From the NCBI GenBank assembly GCA_031399085.1, contig JANNOQ010000105.1, positions 1 through 64,000 on the forward strand: DNA of 64,000 bases, written 5' to 3'. The notes beneath the pieces are model-generated. The model ran no database searches. It had not been told where the DNA came from and saw only the letters and a program-made list of their open reading frames with translations. The DNA comes from R-RK-3 sp031399085. GTDB taxonomy: Bacteria; Pseudomonadota; Alphaproteobacteria; Rhizobiales; Rhodomicrobiaceae. Positions 8,915-17,100 of this stretch are shown piece by piece. Within the stretch, counting starts at the first letter, position 1; each line of letters begins with the position of its first letter. The position numbers and the translations under genes were made by a program.

Positions 8915-9112
8915 TATGCGGGAGAGACCGGGTCATCCGGCGCCGAAGGAGCAACCGCCCCGGAACCTCTCAGGCAAAAGGACCGCACGCAGACGGCACT
9001 CTGGAAAGCAGCCTGGCGCACCTGCGCTTAGGCTCACCGATGGGGTAAAGCCGCGTCCGGCCCATGAGGCCGAGATCCGGTGAATTCTCTCAGGTCACGT
9101 GACAGAGGGGGC
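8915..9112 (+). promoter_or_regulatory. Tandem glycine riboswitch (two aptamers)
   Basis: Aptamer I (about 8917-8990) shows GCGGGAGAGACC, the internal GCCGAAGGAGCAA block and AACCTCTCAGGCAAAAGGACC. After a short linker with CTCTGGAAAGC (8999-9008), aptamer II (about 9000-9110) shows CACCGATGGGGTAAAGCC, AATTCTCTCAGGT and GACAGAGGGG. This two-aptamer layout is the classical gcvT motif and lies directly ahead of the glycine cleavage operon. Glycine binding is expected to switch on the operon. No T-rich terminator is seen between the aptamers and gcvT, and CCTCC (9166-9170) abuts the start codon, which points to control of translation. Confidence 0.95.
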
Positions 9113-9170
9113 TTGGTGTCCGGCTCAGGCCGGGCTGAGAGCCACTTTGCGTTCGCGGATTTGATCCTCC

Positions 9171-10346
9171 ATGGCGGTGCCCGATACCGACTCATCCAAG
9201 CCTGAATTGAAGCGCACGCCGCTCCACGCTCTGCATCTTGAGCTTGGCGCGAAGATGGTGCCGTTCGCCGGCTATGATATGCCGGTGAGCTACCGCGAAG
9301 GTCTCATCAAGGAACATCTGCATACCCGCGCGGCCGCCGGGCTGTTCGACGTCTCGCATATGGGGCAGGCGTTGATCGTCGGCGCGAGCCATGACGTGGC
9401 CGCCGCTGCCCTGGAGGCGCTGGTCCCCGGCGATGTCGCCGGACTGGGGCGAGGCCGCCAGCGCTACACTCAGCTTCTCAATAAAGCGGGCGGCATCATC
9501 GACGACCTGATGATCGCGCGCGCCGTTTCGCCGGACGGCGACGGCACGCTCATGCTCGTGGTCAATGCCGCCTGCAAAGACGCCGATTACATCCATATCG
9601 CCGCGCATTTGCCCTCCGGCGTGAGGCTGTCGCCAATGGAAGACCGTGCGCTGCTCGCCCTGCAGGGACCCGCCGCCGCGCAAGTCCTGGCCATGCATTG
9701 CCCGAAGGCTGCCGAGCTTGCCTTCATGGCGGCGACCAGCGCCAAATTTGATGGCATTGACTGCCATATCAGCCGCTCCGGTTACACCGGCGAGGACGGC
9801 TTTGAAATCTCGGTCGCGGCGTCACATGCGGACGATGTGGCACGCACCTTGCTAGCCAATCCGTTGGTGAAGCCCATCGGTCTCGGCGCGCGGGACACGC
9901 TGCGGTTAGAGGCCGGCCTTTGCCTTTACGGGCACGACATCGACGCAACGACATCGCCAGTGGAGGCGGATTTGGTCTGGTCCATCGGCAAGCGCCGACG
10001 CCAAGAAGGCGGCTTCCCGGGTGCGCCGCGCATCCAGCGGGAATTGAGCGACGGACCGGCGCGCAAGCGGGTTAGCCTCAGGCTCGAAGGACGCGCGCCC
10101 GCGCGGGAGGGCTGCGAGATCGTCACGGAAGGCGGCGAGGCCGTTGGCCGCGTCACCAGCGGCTCGTTCACGCCGAGCGTCGGTGGCCCGGTTGCGATGG
10201 GCTATGTCGGGCGCGCCCATGCGGAACCCGGCTCCCGCCTCCAAATTGTCATCAGGGGCGCGCCGCATCCGGCCATCGTCGTCCCGATGCCTTTCGTCCC
10301 GCACCGCTATCACCGCAAAAGCAAGTCAGGAACGGCACATGGCTGA
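9171..10346 (+). CDS. gcvT: Aminomethyltransferase, glycine cleavage T protein
   Basis: A 391-residue T protein that transfers the aminomethyl carbon from lipoylated H protein to tetrahydrofolate, releasing ammonia. Visible blocks are MVPFAGYDMPVSY, AGLFDVSHMGQ, the SRSGYTGEDGFEI loop, GLGARDTLRLEAGLCLYGHD and the C-terminal GRVTSGSFTPSVGGPVAMGYV. Start ATG 9171 has no normal Shine-Dalgarno; it is preceded by CCTCC, which may matter for riboswitch control. The 3' end overlaps gcvH by 8 nt. It is the first gene of the gcv operon. Confidence 0.97.
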   Translation: MAVPDTDSSKPELKRTPLHALHLELGAKMVPFAGYDMPVSYREGLIKEHLHTRAAAGLFDVSHMGQALIVGASHDVAAAALEALVPGDVAGLGRGRQRYTQLLNKAGGIIDDLMIARAVSPDGDGTLMLVVNAACKDADYIHIAAHLPSGVRLSPMEDRALLALQGPAAAQVLAMHCPKAAELAFMAATSAKFDGIDCHISRSGYTGEDGFEISVAASHADDVARTLLANPLVKPIGLGARDTLRLEAGLCLYGHDIDATTSPVEADLVWSIGKRRRQEGGFPGAPRIQRELSDGPARKRVSLRLEGRAPAREGCEIVTEGGEAVGRVTSGSFTPSVGGPVAMGYVGRAHAEPGSRLQIVIRGAPHPAIVVPMPFVPHRYHRKSKSGTAHG

Positions 10347-10725
10347 CATCAGATTTACGAGCGATCACGAATATATCCGCGTCGAAGCCGGGATCGGCAC
10401 GGTCGGCATCTCGGCCTATGCGCAGGACAAGCTGGGCGACATCGTTTTTGTCGAGCTGCCCGCCATCGGCACGGTGCTGTCCAAGGGCCAGGAAGCGGCG
10501 GTGGTTGAGTCCGTCAAGGCCGCCAGCGAGGTCTACGCGCCGGTGTCGGGCGAGGTCGTCGAGGTCGTCGAGGTGAATGAGGCCATCGTGGCCAACCCGG
10601 AACTCGTTAACCAGGATGCCGAGGGCAACGCCTGGTTCCTGAAGCTGCGCATTGCCAATTTACGCGAGTTGGACGCGCTGATGCCCGCCGAGGCTTACAC
10701 GGACTATCTGGAGACCGTCGCCTGA
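10339..10725 (+). CDS. gcvH: Glycine cleavage H protein
   Basis: A 128-residue lipoyl carrier shuttling the aminomethyl group between P and T proteins. The lipoyl Lys lies in AVVESVKAASEVYAPVSG (about residue 59), with the usual VGISAYAQDKLGDIVFVELP strand pair ahead and ELVNQDAEGNAWFLKL behind. ATG 10339 lies inside the end of gcvT; a longer upstream frame is only gcvT in another register. Its TGA overlaps the gcvPA ATG by 1 nt, implying translational coupling. Confidence 0.98.
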   Translation: MADIRFTSDHEYIRVEAGIGTVGISAYAQDKLGDIVFVELPAIGTVLSKGQEAAVVESVKAASEVYAPVSGEVVEVVEVNEAIVANPELVNQDAEGNAWFLKLRIANLRELDALMPAEAYTDYLETVA

Positions 10726-12065
10726 TGCGTTACCTTCCCCATACCGCCGATGAACGCCGCCAGATGCTCGCCGCCATTGGCGTCCCCAATGTCGATGCGC
10801 TTTATAGCGACGTCCCCGCCGCCTTTCTCGTGGACGAGATTGCGGGGCTGCCGCGCCACCAGAGTGAGATGGCGGTCGAGCGGGCGCTGGGCAAGCTTGC
10901 CGCGCGTAATGTGGCTGCCGGGTCGGTGCCGTTCTTTGCCGGCTGCGGCGCTTACAAGCACCATGTTCCGGCAACCGTCGATCACATCATCCAGCGCTCC
11001 GAATTCATGACGGCCTACACGCCCTATCAGCCGGAAATCGCGCAAGGGACGCTGCAATATCTGTTTGAGTTTCAAACCCAGGTCGCCGCGCTCACCGGCA
11101 TGGAAGTGGCCAACGCCTCCATGTATGACGGCTCGACGGCGGCGGCCGAGGGCGTGCTGATGGCGCATCGCCTGACCAAGCGCGGTAAGGCGGTGCTGTT
11201 CGGCAATCTGCATCCCCACTATCGCGCCGTGATCGAAACGATCAGCCGCTATGCGCAGTATGAGACCGTGGCGCTGTCCTCCGCTCCGAACACCGAATTC
11301 GTCGATGCCATCGACAGCGAAACCTCTTGCATCGTGGTGCAATATCCCGGCGTATTCGGCGGCGCGCGCGATCTTTCCGGCCTCGCGGAGCTGGCGCATA
11401 AGAACGGCGCGCTGCTCATCGTCGTGGTGACGGAGGCGGTTTCGTTCGGCGCGCTGCGCTCGCCGGGGTCGATGGGCGCGGACATCGTCGTCGCCGAGGG
11501 CCAGTCGATCGGCAACGGGCTGAATTTTGGCGGCCCCTATCTCGGCCTGTTCGCGACGCGGCAGAAATTCCTGCGCCAGATGCCAGGCCGTCTCTGCGGC
11601 CAGACCGTGGACGAGGACGGCCGGCGCGGCTTCGTGCTGACGCTCTCGACGCGCGAGCAGCATATCCGCCGCGACAAGGCGACGAGCAACATCTGCACCA
11701 ATTCGGGCCTCTGCTCGCTGGCCTTCACGGTGCATATGACGCTGCTCGGGGAGGCTGGTTTGCGGAAACTTGCGCGGCTCAACCACGCCAACGCCGTGGC
11801 GCTGGCGGATAGACTGGCCGCTGTCCCCAGCGTGGAAATCGTTACGCCGCATTTCTTCAACGAATTCACCATCCGCACGCCCAAGCCCGGCGGTGAGGTC
11901 ATCGACGCGCTTGCCGACGAAGGCGTGATCGGCGGCGTCCCGGCCTCGCGGCTCTTCCCTGGCGAAGATCGCCTGAACGACCTCATCATCGTCGCCGCTA
12001 CTGAAATCAATACACCCGCCGACCGTGACGCTTACGCGACGGCCCTCGCCAAGGTGCTTTCATGA
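10725..12065 (+). CDS. gcvPA: Glycine dehydrogenase (decarboxylating) subunit 1
   Basis: A 446-residue N-terminal half of the two-subunit P protein, which decarboxylates glycine with PLP (the PLP Lys is in the other subunit). Family blocks include RYLPHTADERRQMLA, FFAGCGAYKHHVP, TAYTPYQPEIAQGTLQYLFE and ANASMYDGSTAAAEG. The C-terminal half keeps the expected FNEFTIRTP and GVPASRLFP-like segments. It overlaps gcvH by 1 nt and gcvPB by 4 nt, so the four genes are one tightly coupled transcript. Confidence 0.97.
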   Translation: MRYLPHTADERRQMLAAIGVPNVDALYSDVPAAFLVDEIAGLPRHQSEMAVERALGKLAARNVAAGSVPFFAGCGAYKHHVPATVDHIIQRSEFMTAYTPYQPEIAQGTLQYLFEFQTQVAALTGMEVANASMYDGSTAAAEGVLMAHRLTKRGKAVLFGNLHPHYRAVIETISRYAQYETVALSSAPNTEFVDAIDSETSCIVVQYPGVFGGARDLSGLAELAHKNGALLIVVVTEAVSFGALRSPGSMGADIVVAEGQSIGNGLNFGGPYLGLFATRQKFLRQMPGRLCGQTVDEDGRRGFVLTLSTREQHIRRDKATSNICTNSGLCSLAFTVHMTLLGEAGLRKLARLNHANAVALADRLAAVPSVEIVTPHFFNEFTIRTPKPGGEVIDALADEGVIGGVPASRLFPGEDRLNDLIIVAATEINTPADRDAYATALAKVLS

Positions 12066-13615
12066 CCGATATGACGACGAAATCCTTCGCCAAGGCCGGT
12101 TTGCCCGGCACCCATACCGGCAATCGCGGTTTGCAGATCGAGGAGGCGCTGATCTTTGAGGTCGGCTCGCTGGAAACCTCCGGCGTCGATTTCGAAGAGC
12201 CGGACGCCTTCGAGAGCCGCCTCGGCGATGTCGAGCGGCATGACGCCATCGGCTTGCCCGGCCTTTCGGAGCCCGAGGCGGTGCGCCATTATGTGCGCCT
12301 CAGCCAGAAGAATTACGCGATCGACACCGGCATTTTTCCGCTCGGCTCCTGCACGATGAAGCATAATCCGCGCCTCAATGAAAAGTTGGCGCGGCTCCCC
12401 GGCTTTGGCGACATCCACCCGCTTCAGCCGCAAAAGACGGTGCAAGGCGCGATCGAGCTGATGGCGCTGCTCTCCGATTGGCTGACGAAGCTCACCGGGA
12501 TGCCAGCCGTCGCGCTGTCGCCGAAAGCGGGGGCGCATGGCGAACTTTGCGGCATGACCGCGATCCGCGCCGCCCTCGAAGCACGGGGCGAGGCGGACAC
12601 GCGCCGGGTGGTGCTGGTGCCCGATTCGGCGCATGGCACAAACCCGGCGACCGCCGCATTGCTCGGTTTCGAGGTGCGCGCCGTCGCGGCGGAGAAGGAC
12701 GGCACCGTGCGCGCGGCAACCGTTCGCGCGGCGCTTGGCCACGATGTGGCGGCCATGATGATCACCAACCCCAACACCTGCGGATTATTCGAGCCGGAGA
12801 TTGCCGAGATTGCCGCAGCGCTGCATGGGGCGGGCGCTTACCTTTATTGCGACGGCGCGAATTTCAACGCCATTGCGGGGAAAGTGCGCCCCGGCGATCT
12901 CGGCGTCGACGCTATGCACATCAATTTGCACAAGACCTTCTCAACGCCGCATGGCGGTGGCGGTCCCGGCGCTGGTCCTGTCGTGTTCTCGCAAAGCCTT
13001 GCGCCGTTCGCGCCACTGCCGCTGATCCGCAAGGATGGCGATCGCTATGCGCTTGTCGAGAATGGACCGGCGGCGGATGGCCAGCTCTCCTTTGGCCGCC
13101 TCGTTGCCTTTCACGGCCAAATGGGCATGTTCGTGCGGGCGCTCGCCTATATGCTCAGCTTCGGCATCGACGGCGTACGGCAAGCCTCAGAGGACGCGGT
13201 GTTGAATGCCAATTATGTCCGCGTGGGTCTGAGGGACGCCATGAGCCAGCCCTTCGGCGACCGTATCTGCATGCATGAGGTGCTGTTCGACGATGGTTTC
13301 CTGAAAGGCACCGGGTTATCCACGCTCGACTTCGCCAAGGCCATGATCGACGAAGGCTTTCATCCGATGACGGTGTATTTCCCGCTGGTCGTGCATGGCG
13401 CAATGCTGATCGAGCCGACGGAATCGGAGGGGAAGCAGAGCCTCGACCAGTTCATCGGCGCGCTGCGTTCGCTCGCCCGTGCCGCCGGCCAAGGCGAGGT
13501 GGAGCGGTTCAAGGGCGCTCCGCATTACGCGCCGCGCCGCCGGCTGGATGAGACTCGAGCCGCCCGTCAGCCGATCCTCAGCTACACGCCCACGCTGAAC
13601 AAGGCGGCGGAGTAA
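12062..13615 (+). CDS. gcvPB: Glycine dehydrogenase (decarboxylating) subunit 2
   Basis: A 517-residue C-terminal half of P protein. The PLP-binding Lys lies in INLHKTFSTPHGGGGPGAGP; SCTMKHNPRLNE, SPKAGAHGELCG and DSAHGTNPATAA are diagnostic blocks. It forms the alpha2beta2 enzyme with gcvPA and supplies one-carbon units to folate. It is the last gene of the operon; about 225 nt of noncoding DNA follows, with no clear hairpin terminator. Unlike gcvT, start ATG 12062 lies in a standard ATGA overlap. Confidence 0.97.
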   Translation: MTDMTTKSFAKAGLPGTHTGNRGLQIEEALIFEVGSLETSGVDFEEPDAFESRLGDVERHDAIGLPGLSEPEAVRHYVRLSQKNYAIDTGIFPLGSCTMKHNPRLNEKLARLPGFGDIHPLQPQKTVQGAIELMALLSDWLTKLTGMPAVALSPKAGAHGELCGMTAIRAALEARGEADTRRVVLVPDSAHGTNPATAALLGFEVRAVAAEKDGTVRAATVRAALGHDVAAMMITNPNTCGLFEPEIAEIAAALHGAGAYLYCDGANFNAIAGKVRPGDLGVDAMHINLHKTFSTPHGGGGPGAGPVVFSQSLAPFAPLPLIRKDGDRYALVENGPAADGQLSFGRLVAFHGQMGMFVRALAYMLSFGIDGVRQASEDAVLNANYVRVGLRDAMSQPFGDRICMHEVLFDDGFLKGTGLSTLDFAKAMIDEGFHPMTVYFPLVVHGAMLIEPTESEGKQSLDQFIGALRSLARAAGQGEVERFKGAPHYAPRRRLDETRAARQPILSYTPTLNKAAE

Positions 13616-13841
13616 CATCGGCCTAGCGCAACGTCCGCTGAATGGACCAACCGGACTTCGCGGCGCCCTCACCCGGCCGCTCCGCGTCCGGCAGCCGCTT
13701 TCCTACCCGAAACTGAACCAAGCGGCTTCAGAATCGTTCACCTATGTCCGCCACTCTCTTAGCTCCAGGGGCTCCAACAAAATCGGCTGGTGCGATCGGA
13801 TGCTGGAAGTCTTAAATTCTGCCCGATGATTTGGAGCGAAT

Positions 13842-14258
13842 ATGTACCACTCAATCGTGCGTGGTTTCGCGCGCAAGAATTTCGAGAGAATTAATCGCAA
13901 GGATTACGGGCCTGTCCTTGCGGGTTGTACTCCAAATGTTCGGCACAGTTTCGGCGGTGTGCACGCGCTCGGCGGAACGCGTCACGATCGCGAAACACTC
14001 GGGCGTTGGTTTGCCAGACTTTGCCGAGTGATGCCGTTGCTGCAACTGAACGTTCAGGACGTCTGGGTTAAAGGATGGCCTTGGGATACGCTGGTCATCG
14101 CGCGTTGGGAAGCAACGGCAACGCTCGGCGATGGCTCACCGTATTTGAATCGAGGGGTGCATCTCATCACAATGCGCTGGGGAAAGGTTTCCGACTTCGA
14201 TGTCCATGAAAATTCTCAGATCGTGGCCGAAAAACGGCATCCCCGAGGCCGCCGCTGA
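13842..14258 (+). CDS. SnoaL/NTF2-like small protein
   Basis: A 138-residue protein with the sequence feel of the SnoaL-like (NTF2 fold) superfamily: an N-terminal helix ending in NFERINRKDYGPVLAGC, a mid-section HSFGGVHALGGTRHDRETLGRWF, then strands around VWVKGWPWDTLVIARWEATATLGDG and NRGVHLITMRWGKV. Members include polyketide cyclases, ketosteroid-isomerase-like enzymes and binding proteins; substrate cannot be inferred. GGAG six nt upstream of ATG 13842 supports the start. It stands alone between the gcv operon and a secreted protein. The family call is by motif memory, not alignment. Confidence 0.65.
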   Translation: MYHSIVRGFARKNFERINRKDYGPVLAGCTPNVRHSFGGVHALGGTRHDRETLGRWFARLCRVMPLLQLNVQDVWVKGWPWDTLVIARWEATATLGDGSPYLNRGVHLITMRWGKVSDFDVHENSQIVAEKRHPRGRR

Positions 14259-14578
14259 ACCAATAGTGAGTTGACAGGATCTCCGCTTCGCCGAGGGCGT
14301 CACCTCATCAGGGGGAAGATCTATATGCGCCACGACCTCGGCGTCGCCGTCAAGCGGGGATTGGCGCAGGAGCAAAAGGACGGAAAGGGCATCCGCCGAA
14401 GGGTGGGTGGGTGAGGCGATGCAGATTGAGCATCACGCTTTAACGCGTTCTAAGCGTTAAGCGAATATGAACGCGGCCGGCGAGCCGCGTTCAGTTTGAC
14501 ACGGCTATGGTCTCATCTGTTTCAGGGCGCTGGGCCCGGGCAGGGGCTCACCCCTCCGGCCTATCAGGGAGAACACCG
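14259..14578 (+). other. 320-bp gene-poor gap with hairpin and weak promoter hint
   Basis: A possible 29-codon ORF (14325-14414) follows GGGGGAAG but has no recognisable product; I do not call it a gene. A perfect 9-nt hairpin (14469-14477 with 14484-14492) is followed by TTGACA at 14496-14501, a good -35 match, although no matching -10 is seen. These could serve the secreted-protein gene at 14579. Confidence 0.45.
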
Positions 14579-15049
14579 ATGAAGACCATCTCACTCAAAA
14601 TAACCGCCTTGGCTTTGATGGGCGCACTCGCGCTTGCCTCGAGCGCGCATGCAGGCGGCCTCTATGACGATGACGACGACAATGGCGCGTCCAGCCAATA
14701 TAATCGCAAGAGCATCAGCCGTTATTGCTACGAGAATCCGTATGCGGATGCCTGCGACCCCTACGGCAAGAAGCAATACCGGCAGAAGAGCTACAACAAT
14801 TCCTACAACAACGGAAATTCCTACAACTCCAACGGACGCTGCGCCGCTCTCATCCGCGCGGTCGGCAAGCGCAATCTGGTGACAGCGTTTGCCCGCAATA
14901 GCGCGCGCTTTGCTTGGGCCCGCGAGGCGCGTGCCGTGCATGGCCAGCAATATTCCAATTGGGGCAATGCTCGCAACGCGAACATCTCGTGCGATTACGT
15001 CGGCGGCTTGAAGAGCTGCATCGCGACGGCGACGCCCTGCCGGGGTTGA
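14579..15049 (+). CDS. Small secreted protein of unknown function
   Basis: The start is set at ATG 14579 (156 residues) because the signal peptide MKTISLKITALALMGALALASSAHAG begins there, with a likely cleavage after SAHA. The mature part is rich in Asp, Asn, Tyr and Ser, with YDDDDDNGASS at its start and repeated YNNGNSYNSN. A compact C-terminal half with several Cys (CAALIRA, ISCDYVGG, KSCIATATPCRG) probably forms disulfides. No enzyme motif is visible. It is followed by a good terminator at 15096-15125, so it is a single-gene unit. The GGGAG upstream fits a ribosome binding site. Confidence 0.75.
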   Translation: MKTISLKITALALMGALALASSAHAGGLYDDDDDNGASSQYNRKSISRYCYENPYADACDPYGKKQYRQKSYNNSYNNGNSYNSNGRCAALIRAVGKRNLVTAFARNSARFAWAREARAVHGQQYSNWGNARNANISCDYVGGLKSCIATATPCRG

Positions 15050-15385
15050 GTGCTGGTTGCGTAGCTAAGTGGTTCAAGTTGCGTATAGGTGAATGGCCGC
15101 TGGCATCGAAGCCAGCGGCTTTTTTGAGATCATCCATTAACCTTTAGGCGGGTACGGATCATGCGGTAGGTCCATTCAGTTCGAAACTGATGAGTTGCAC
15201 CCTAAACAGGCACTTGCGTATCAGACCCATCGGATTCGGTTTTGTAAGCCGCATCGACGGCATCGCGAATGGCTGCCTTTATACGGGCCGTACTGATGCC
15301 CGTTCAATTTCATCTTTCATTGCTCATAGGGTATCTCAGTTTGAAGTTGGACTCCCGAGCCGTTTCGAAACTGGCGGAGGTCGCC
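15050..15385. other. 336-bp intergenic region, nothing recognised beyond a terminator
   Basis: Apart from the hairpin terminator near its left end I see no gene, RNA or repeat here. Short frames on both strands lack family resemblance. Confidence 0.5.
15096..15126 (+). terminator. Rho-independent terminator after the secreted protein
   Basis: Perfect 9-bp stem GCCGCTGGC/GCCAGCGGC (15096-15104 and 15111-15119) with loop ATCGAA, followed by six T. Confidence 0.92.
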
Positions 15386-15778
15386 TCAACCGCCGAATTT
15401 GTTGAGGCCGAACACGATCAGAACGAGCGCAACTGCGTAGAGCATCCAGCCAGGATGGCGGCCGCGCGTCGCCCAAAAGTTGCCGAGAGCGCCAAACAAG
15501 TAGGAGCTGCCGACAAGGAGGCTCGTCGCGAGCCTTGCATCCTGCTCGAACCAAATTGCAGCGGCGATCAAGGCGAGTCCGCCGAGGAACCAGTTGAATG
15601 TGCTGAAATGCAGGAGCAGTGGCACGAGCCTCGTGATCGGAGCGTGCATCTGCTTGTCCGCGAGAAACAGCGCCCCAATCGGTCTGACCATAAGCCGTTG
15701 GGTCAGGATACCGTGAACCACCGCTACGAAGCTTCCGATGACCCCAGCCATTGCTAAGGCAGCGTCTTGCCAATTCAT
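15386..15778 (-). CDS. Small four-helix membrane protein, divergent from a TetR regulator
   Basis: A 130-residue protein with four hydrophobic stretches: around AALAMAGVIGSFVAVVHGIL, LVPLLLHFSTFNWFLGGLAL through IAAAIWF, LLVGSSYLFGALGNFWA and YAVALVLIVFGL. ATG 15778 is preferred because GAGGTG lies 7 nt upstream; an ATG two codons earlier (15784) is too close to it. It looks like a conserved hypothetical membrane protein of unknown function. It is transcribed away from the TetR gene at 15852, and an imperfect operator copy (15783-15796) covers its ribosome binding site, so it is the probable regulatory target. Confidence 0.75.
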   Translation of the reverse strand: MNWQDAALAMAGVIGSFVAVVHGILTQRLMVRPIGALFLADKQMHAPITRLVPLLLHFSTFNWFLGGLALIAAAIWFEQDARLATSLLVGSSYLFGALGNFWATRGRHPGWMLYAVALVLIVFGLNKFGG

Positions 15779-15782
15779 TTCC

Positions 15783-15796
15783 ATACACCTCTGTAC
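15783..15796. promoter_or_regulatory. Imperfect operator-like palindrome, site 1
   Basis: ATACACCTCTGTAC matches 11 of 14 positions of the perfect palindrome at 15829-15842. It overlaps the ribosome binding site of the small membrane-protein gene. Confidence 0.55.
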
Positions 15797-15828
15797 GGAG
15801 AATGTGATGAATGAATTGGCCGGTGTCA

Positions 15829-15842
15829 ATACACTTGTGTAT
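15829..15842. promoter_or_regulatory. Perfect operator-like palindrome, site 2 (putative TetR operator)
   Basis: ATACAC-TT-GTGTAT has perfect 6-nt arms and ends 9 nt before the TetR start codon. TTGACA read on the minus strand (complement of 15824-15829) touches it and could be the -35 of the divergent gene. TetR proteins commonly bind such palindromes between divergent genes; binding here is inferred. Confidence 0.65.
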
Positions 15843-15851
15843 GGTAGAACC

Positions 15852-16391
15852 ATGAATGATCGCCTGACGAAGTCCGACTGGATAAATCATGGTCTGCGAA
15901 CGCTAGCGAACGAGGGAGCCAAAGCCTTGAAGGTTGGCCCAATGTCCACGACGCTAAACGTGTCTCGCGGCAGTTTTTACTGGCACTTCCGGGACATTGC
16001 CGATTTCCGGTCGCATATCTTGCGAAGCTGGCGAGAGCGTACGACCGATCAGGTGATTCAGGAAATCGAGGCCGAAAAAGCTCAACTAGACCGTCTTAAG
16101 CCTCTTATGAAACGAGCATTTAGCGGGAAGCAAAGCGGCTTGGATCGAGCGATAAGGTCTTGGGCCGCAGAAGATGAAGATGTCGCCGCGATCGTTGCAA
16201 CCGTCGATGCCGGGAGGGTCGCATATATCGCAAATTTACTGGTCGCTGCAGGCGTCGAAAGCCGACAGGCGCTTTCTCGGGCAGCCTTTATGTATTGGGC
16301 TTATCTGGGTCAGGCTATTGTCATGGATCCCCGCCATTCATCAATCGACGCGTTGGCCATGGACGATATCAGCGACCTGTTTGAAAAGTGA
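15852..16391 (+). CDS. TetR/AcrR family transcriptional regulator
   Basis: A 179-residue repressor from ATG 15852. The N-terminal helix-turn-helix is recognisable in WINHGLRTLANEGAKALKV followed by TTLNVSRGSFYWHFRDIADF, the SxGSFYWHF recognition helix being diagnostic. The C-terminal ligand domain (about 70-179) is too variable to predict an inducer. Earlier in-frame codons would put the gene through the operator-like palindrome and are not used. Base composition looks lower in GC than the neighbouring operons, hinting that this gene pair is an acquired module. Confidence 0.9.
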   Translation: MNDRLTKSDWINHGLRTLANEGAKALKVGPMSTTLNVSRGSFYWHFRDIADFRSHILRSWRERTTDQVIQEIEAEKAQLDRLKPLMKRAFSGKQSGLDRAIRSWAAEDEDVAAIVATVDAGRVAYIANLLVAAGVESRQALSRAAFMYWAYLGQAIVMDPRHSSIDALAMDDISDLFEK

Positions 16392-16524
16392 ATGCCTGAA
16401 AATTATCTGCTGCATAAATTCAAACTGACATTATCCGCCAGTCAGCGAGCTGAGAAGTCATCAACAAATCCAGTTGGACGTCATAGAAATCCCGAGCAGT
16501 GGGCAACCACTTTTCATCCCGTCC

Positions 16525-16557
16525 CAAAAAGAAAAAACCGGGTTACTCGAACCCGGC
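16525..16557 (-). terminator. Rho-independent terminator of the Fo ATP synthase operon
   Basis: On the minus strand a 7-bp stem CCGGGTT/AACCCGG (16538-16544, 16550-16556) with a 5-nt loop is followed by TTTTTTC and a second T run. It lies 46 nt past the stop of the b subunit gene. Confidence 0.9.
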
Positions 16558-16602
16558 TAGTTCCTCTCCTCCCACAGGACCTGGGCCAGTAGCCTCAGTT
16601 CG

Positions 16603-17088
16603 TCAATTCAACTTGGCGCTCACATCTCTAATGCTTTTGGTCACCAAGTCTTCCGCCGATTTGCCTTTGAGTTCATGCGCGATGATGGTCTGCGCGGCGG
16701 CAATTGCCGCGTCGACCGACTTGGAGCGGATGTCTTGGACGGCCTGCTCCTCGGCACGGGCGATCTTTTCCTCGGCAAGCTTCACACGCCTGTTCAAGGT
16801 CTCGTTCAGAGCCTTGTGTGTCTCTCCAGCGTAAAACTGCGCTTCTCGCCGTGCCAACGCGATGATGTCTTCAGCTTCCTTTTCGGCATCTCGCTGCTTG
16901 CGCTGGTAATCGGCCAGGATGCCTTGAGCTTCTTCGCGGAGGCGCCGCGCCTCCTCCAGCTCAGCTTGGATCCGGTCGGCACGATTATCCAATGCTTTCG
17001 CAACTTTATTTGGGATTTTGTAATACACGAGAAGTGCCAGAAACAGGACGAAGGACACCAATACCCAAAGTTCGGGAGAAGCAAACAT
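16603..17088 (-). CDS. atpF: ATP synthase Fo subunit b
   Basis: A 161-residue peripheral-stalk subunit. One N-terminal membrane helix (LWVLVSFVLFLALLVYY, about 7-23) leads into a long charged coiled coil (about 35-145) that joins Fo to F1. Length and layout match subunit b of alphaproteobacteria. It is the last gene of the operon, 12 nt after b', and is followed by a strong terminator. The F1 genes are not in this window; in this group they form a separate operon. Confidence 0.95.
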   Translation of the reverse strand: MFASPELWVLVSFVLFLALLVYYKIPNKVAKALDNRADRIQAELEEARRLREEAQGILADYQRKQRDAEKEAEDIIALARREAQFYAGETHKALNETLNRRVKLAEEKIARAEEQAVQDIRSKSVDAAIAAAQTIIAHELKGKSAEDLVTKSIRDVSAKLN

Positions 17089-17100
17089 AACACACCTTCG

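Noticed and set aside
8748..9083. An open frame running through repeat B and the glycine riboswitch
   Set aside because: Its N-terminus is encoded by the repeat and the rest overlaps the conserved riboswitch RNA. A similar N-terminus (LIRLERDDERKTGSHFSSSR) arises from repeat copy C, which shows it is a repeat artefact.
10704..11852. A 382-codon frame antisense to gcvPA
   Set aside because: gcvPA is unmistakable and operonic; the reverse frame has no recognisable domain.
14325..14414. A 29-codon ORF after a GGGGGAAG motif
   Set aside because: No recognisable product, too short for codon statistics, and the purine run could be chance.
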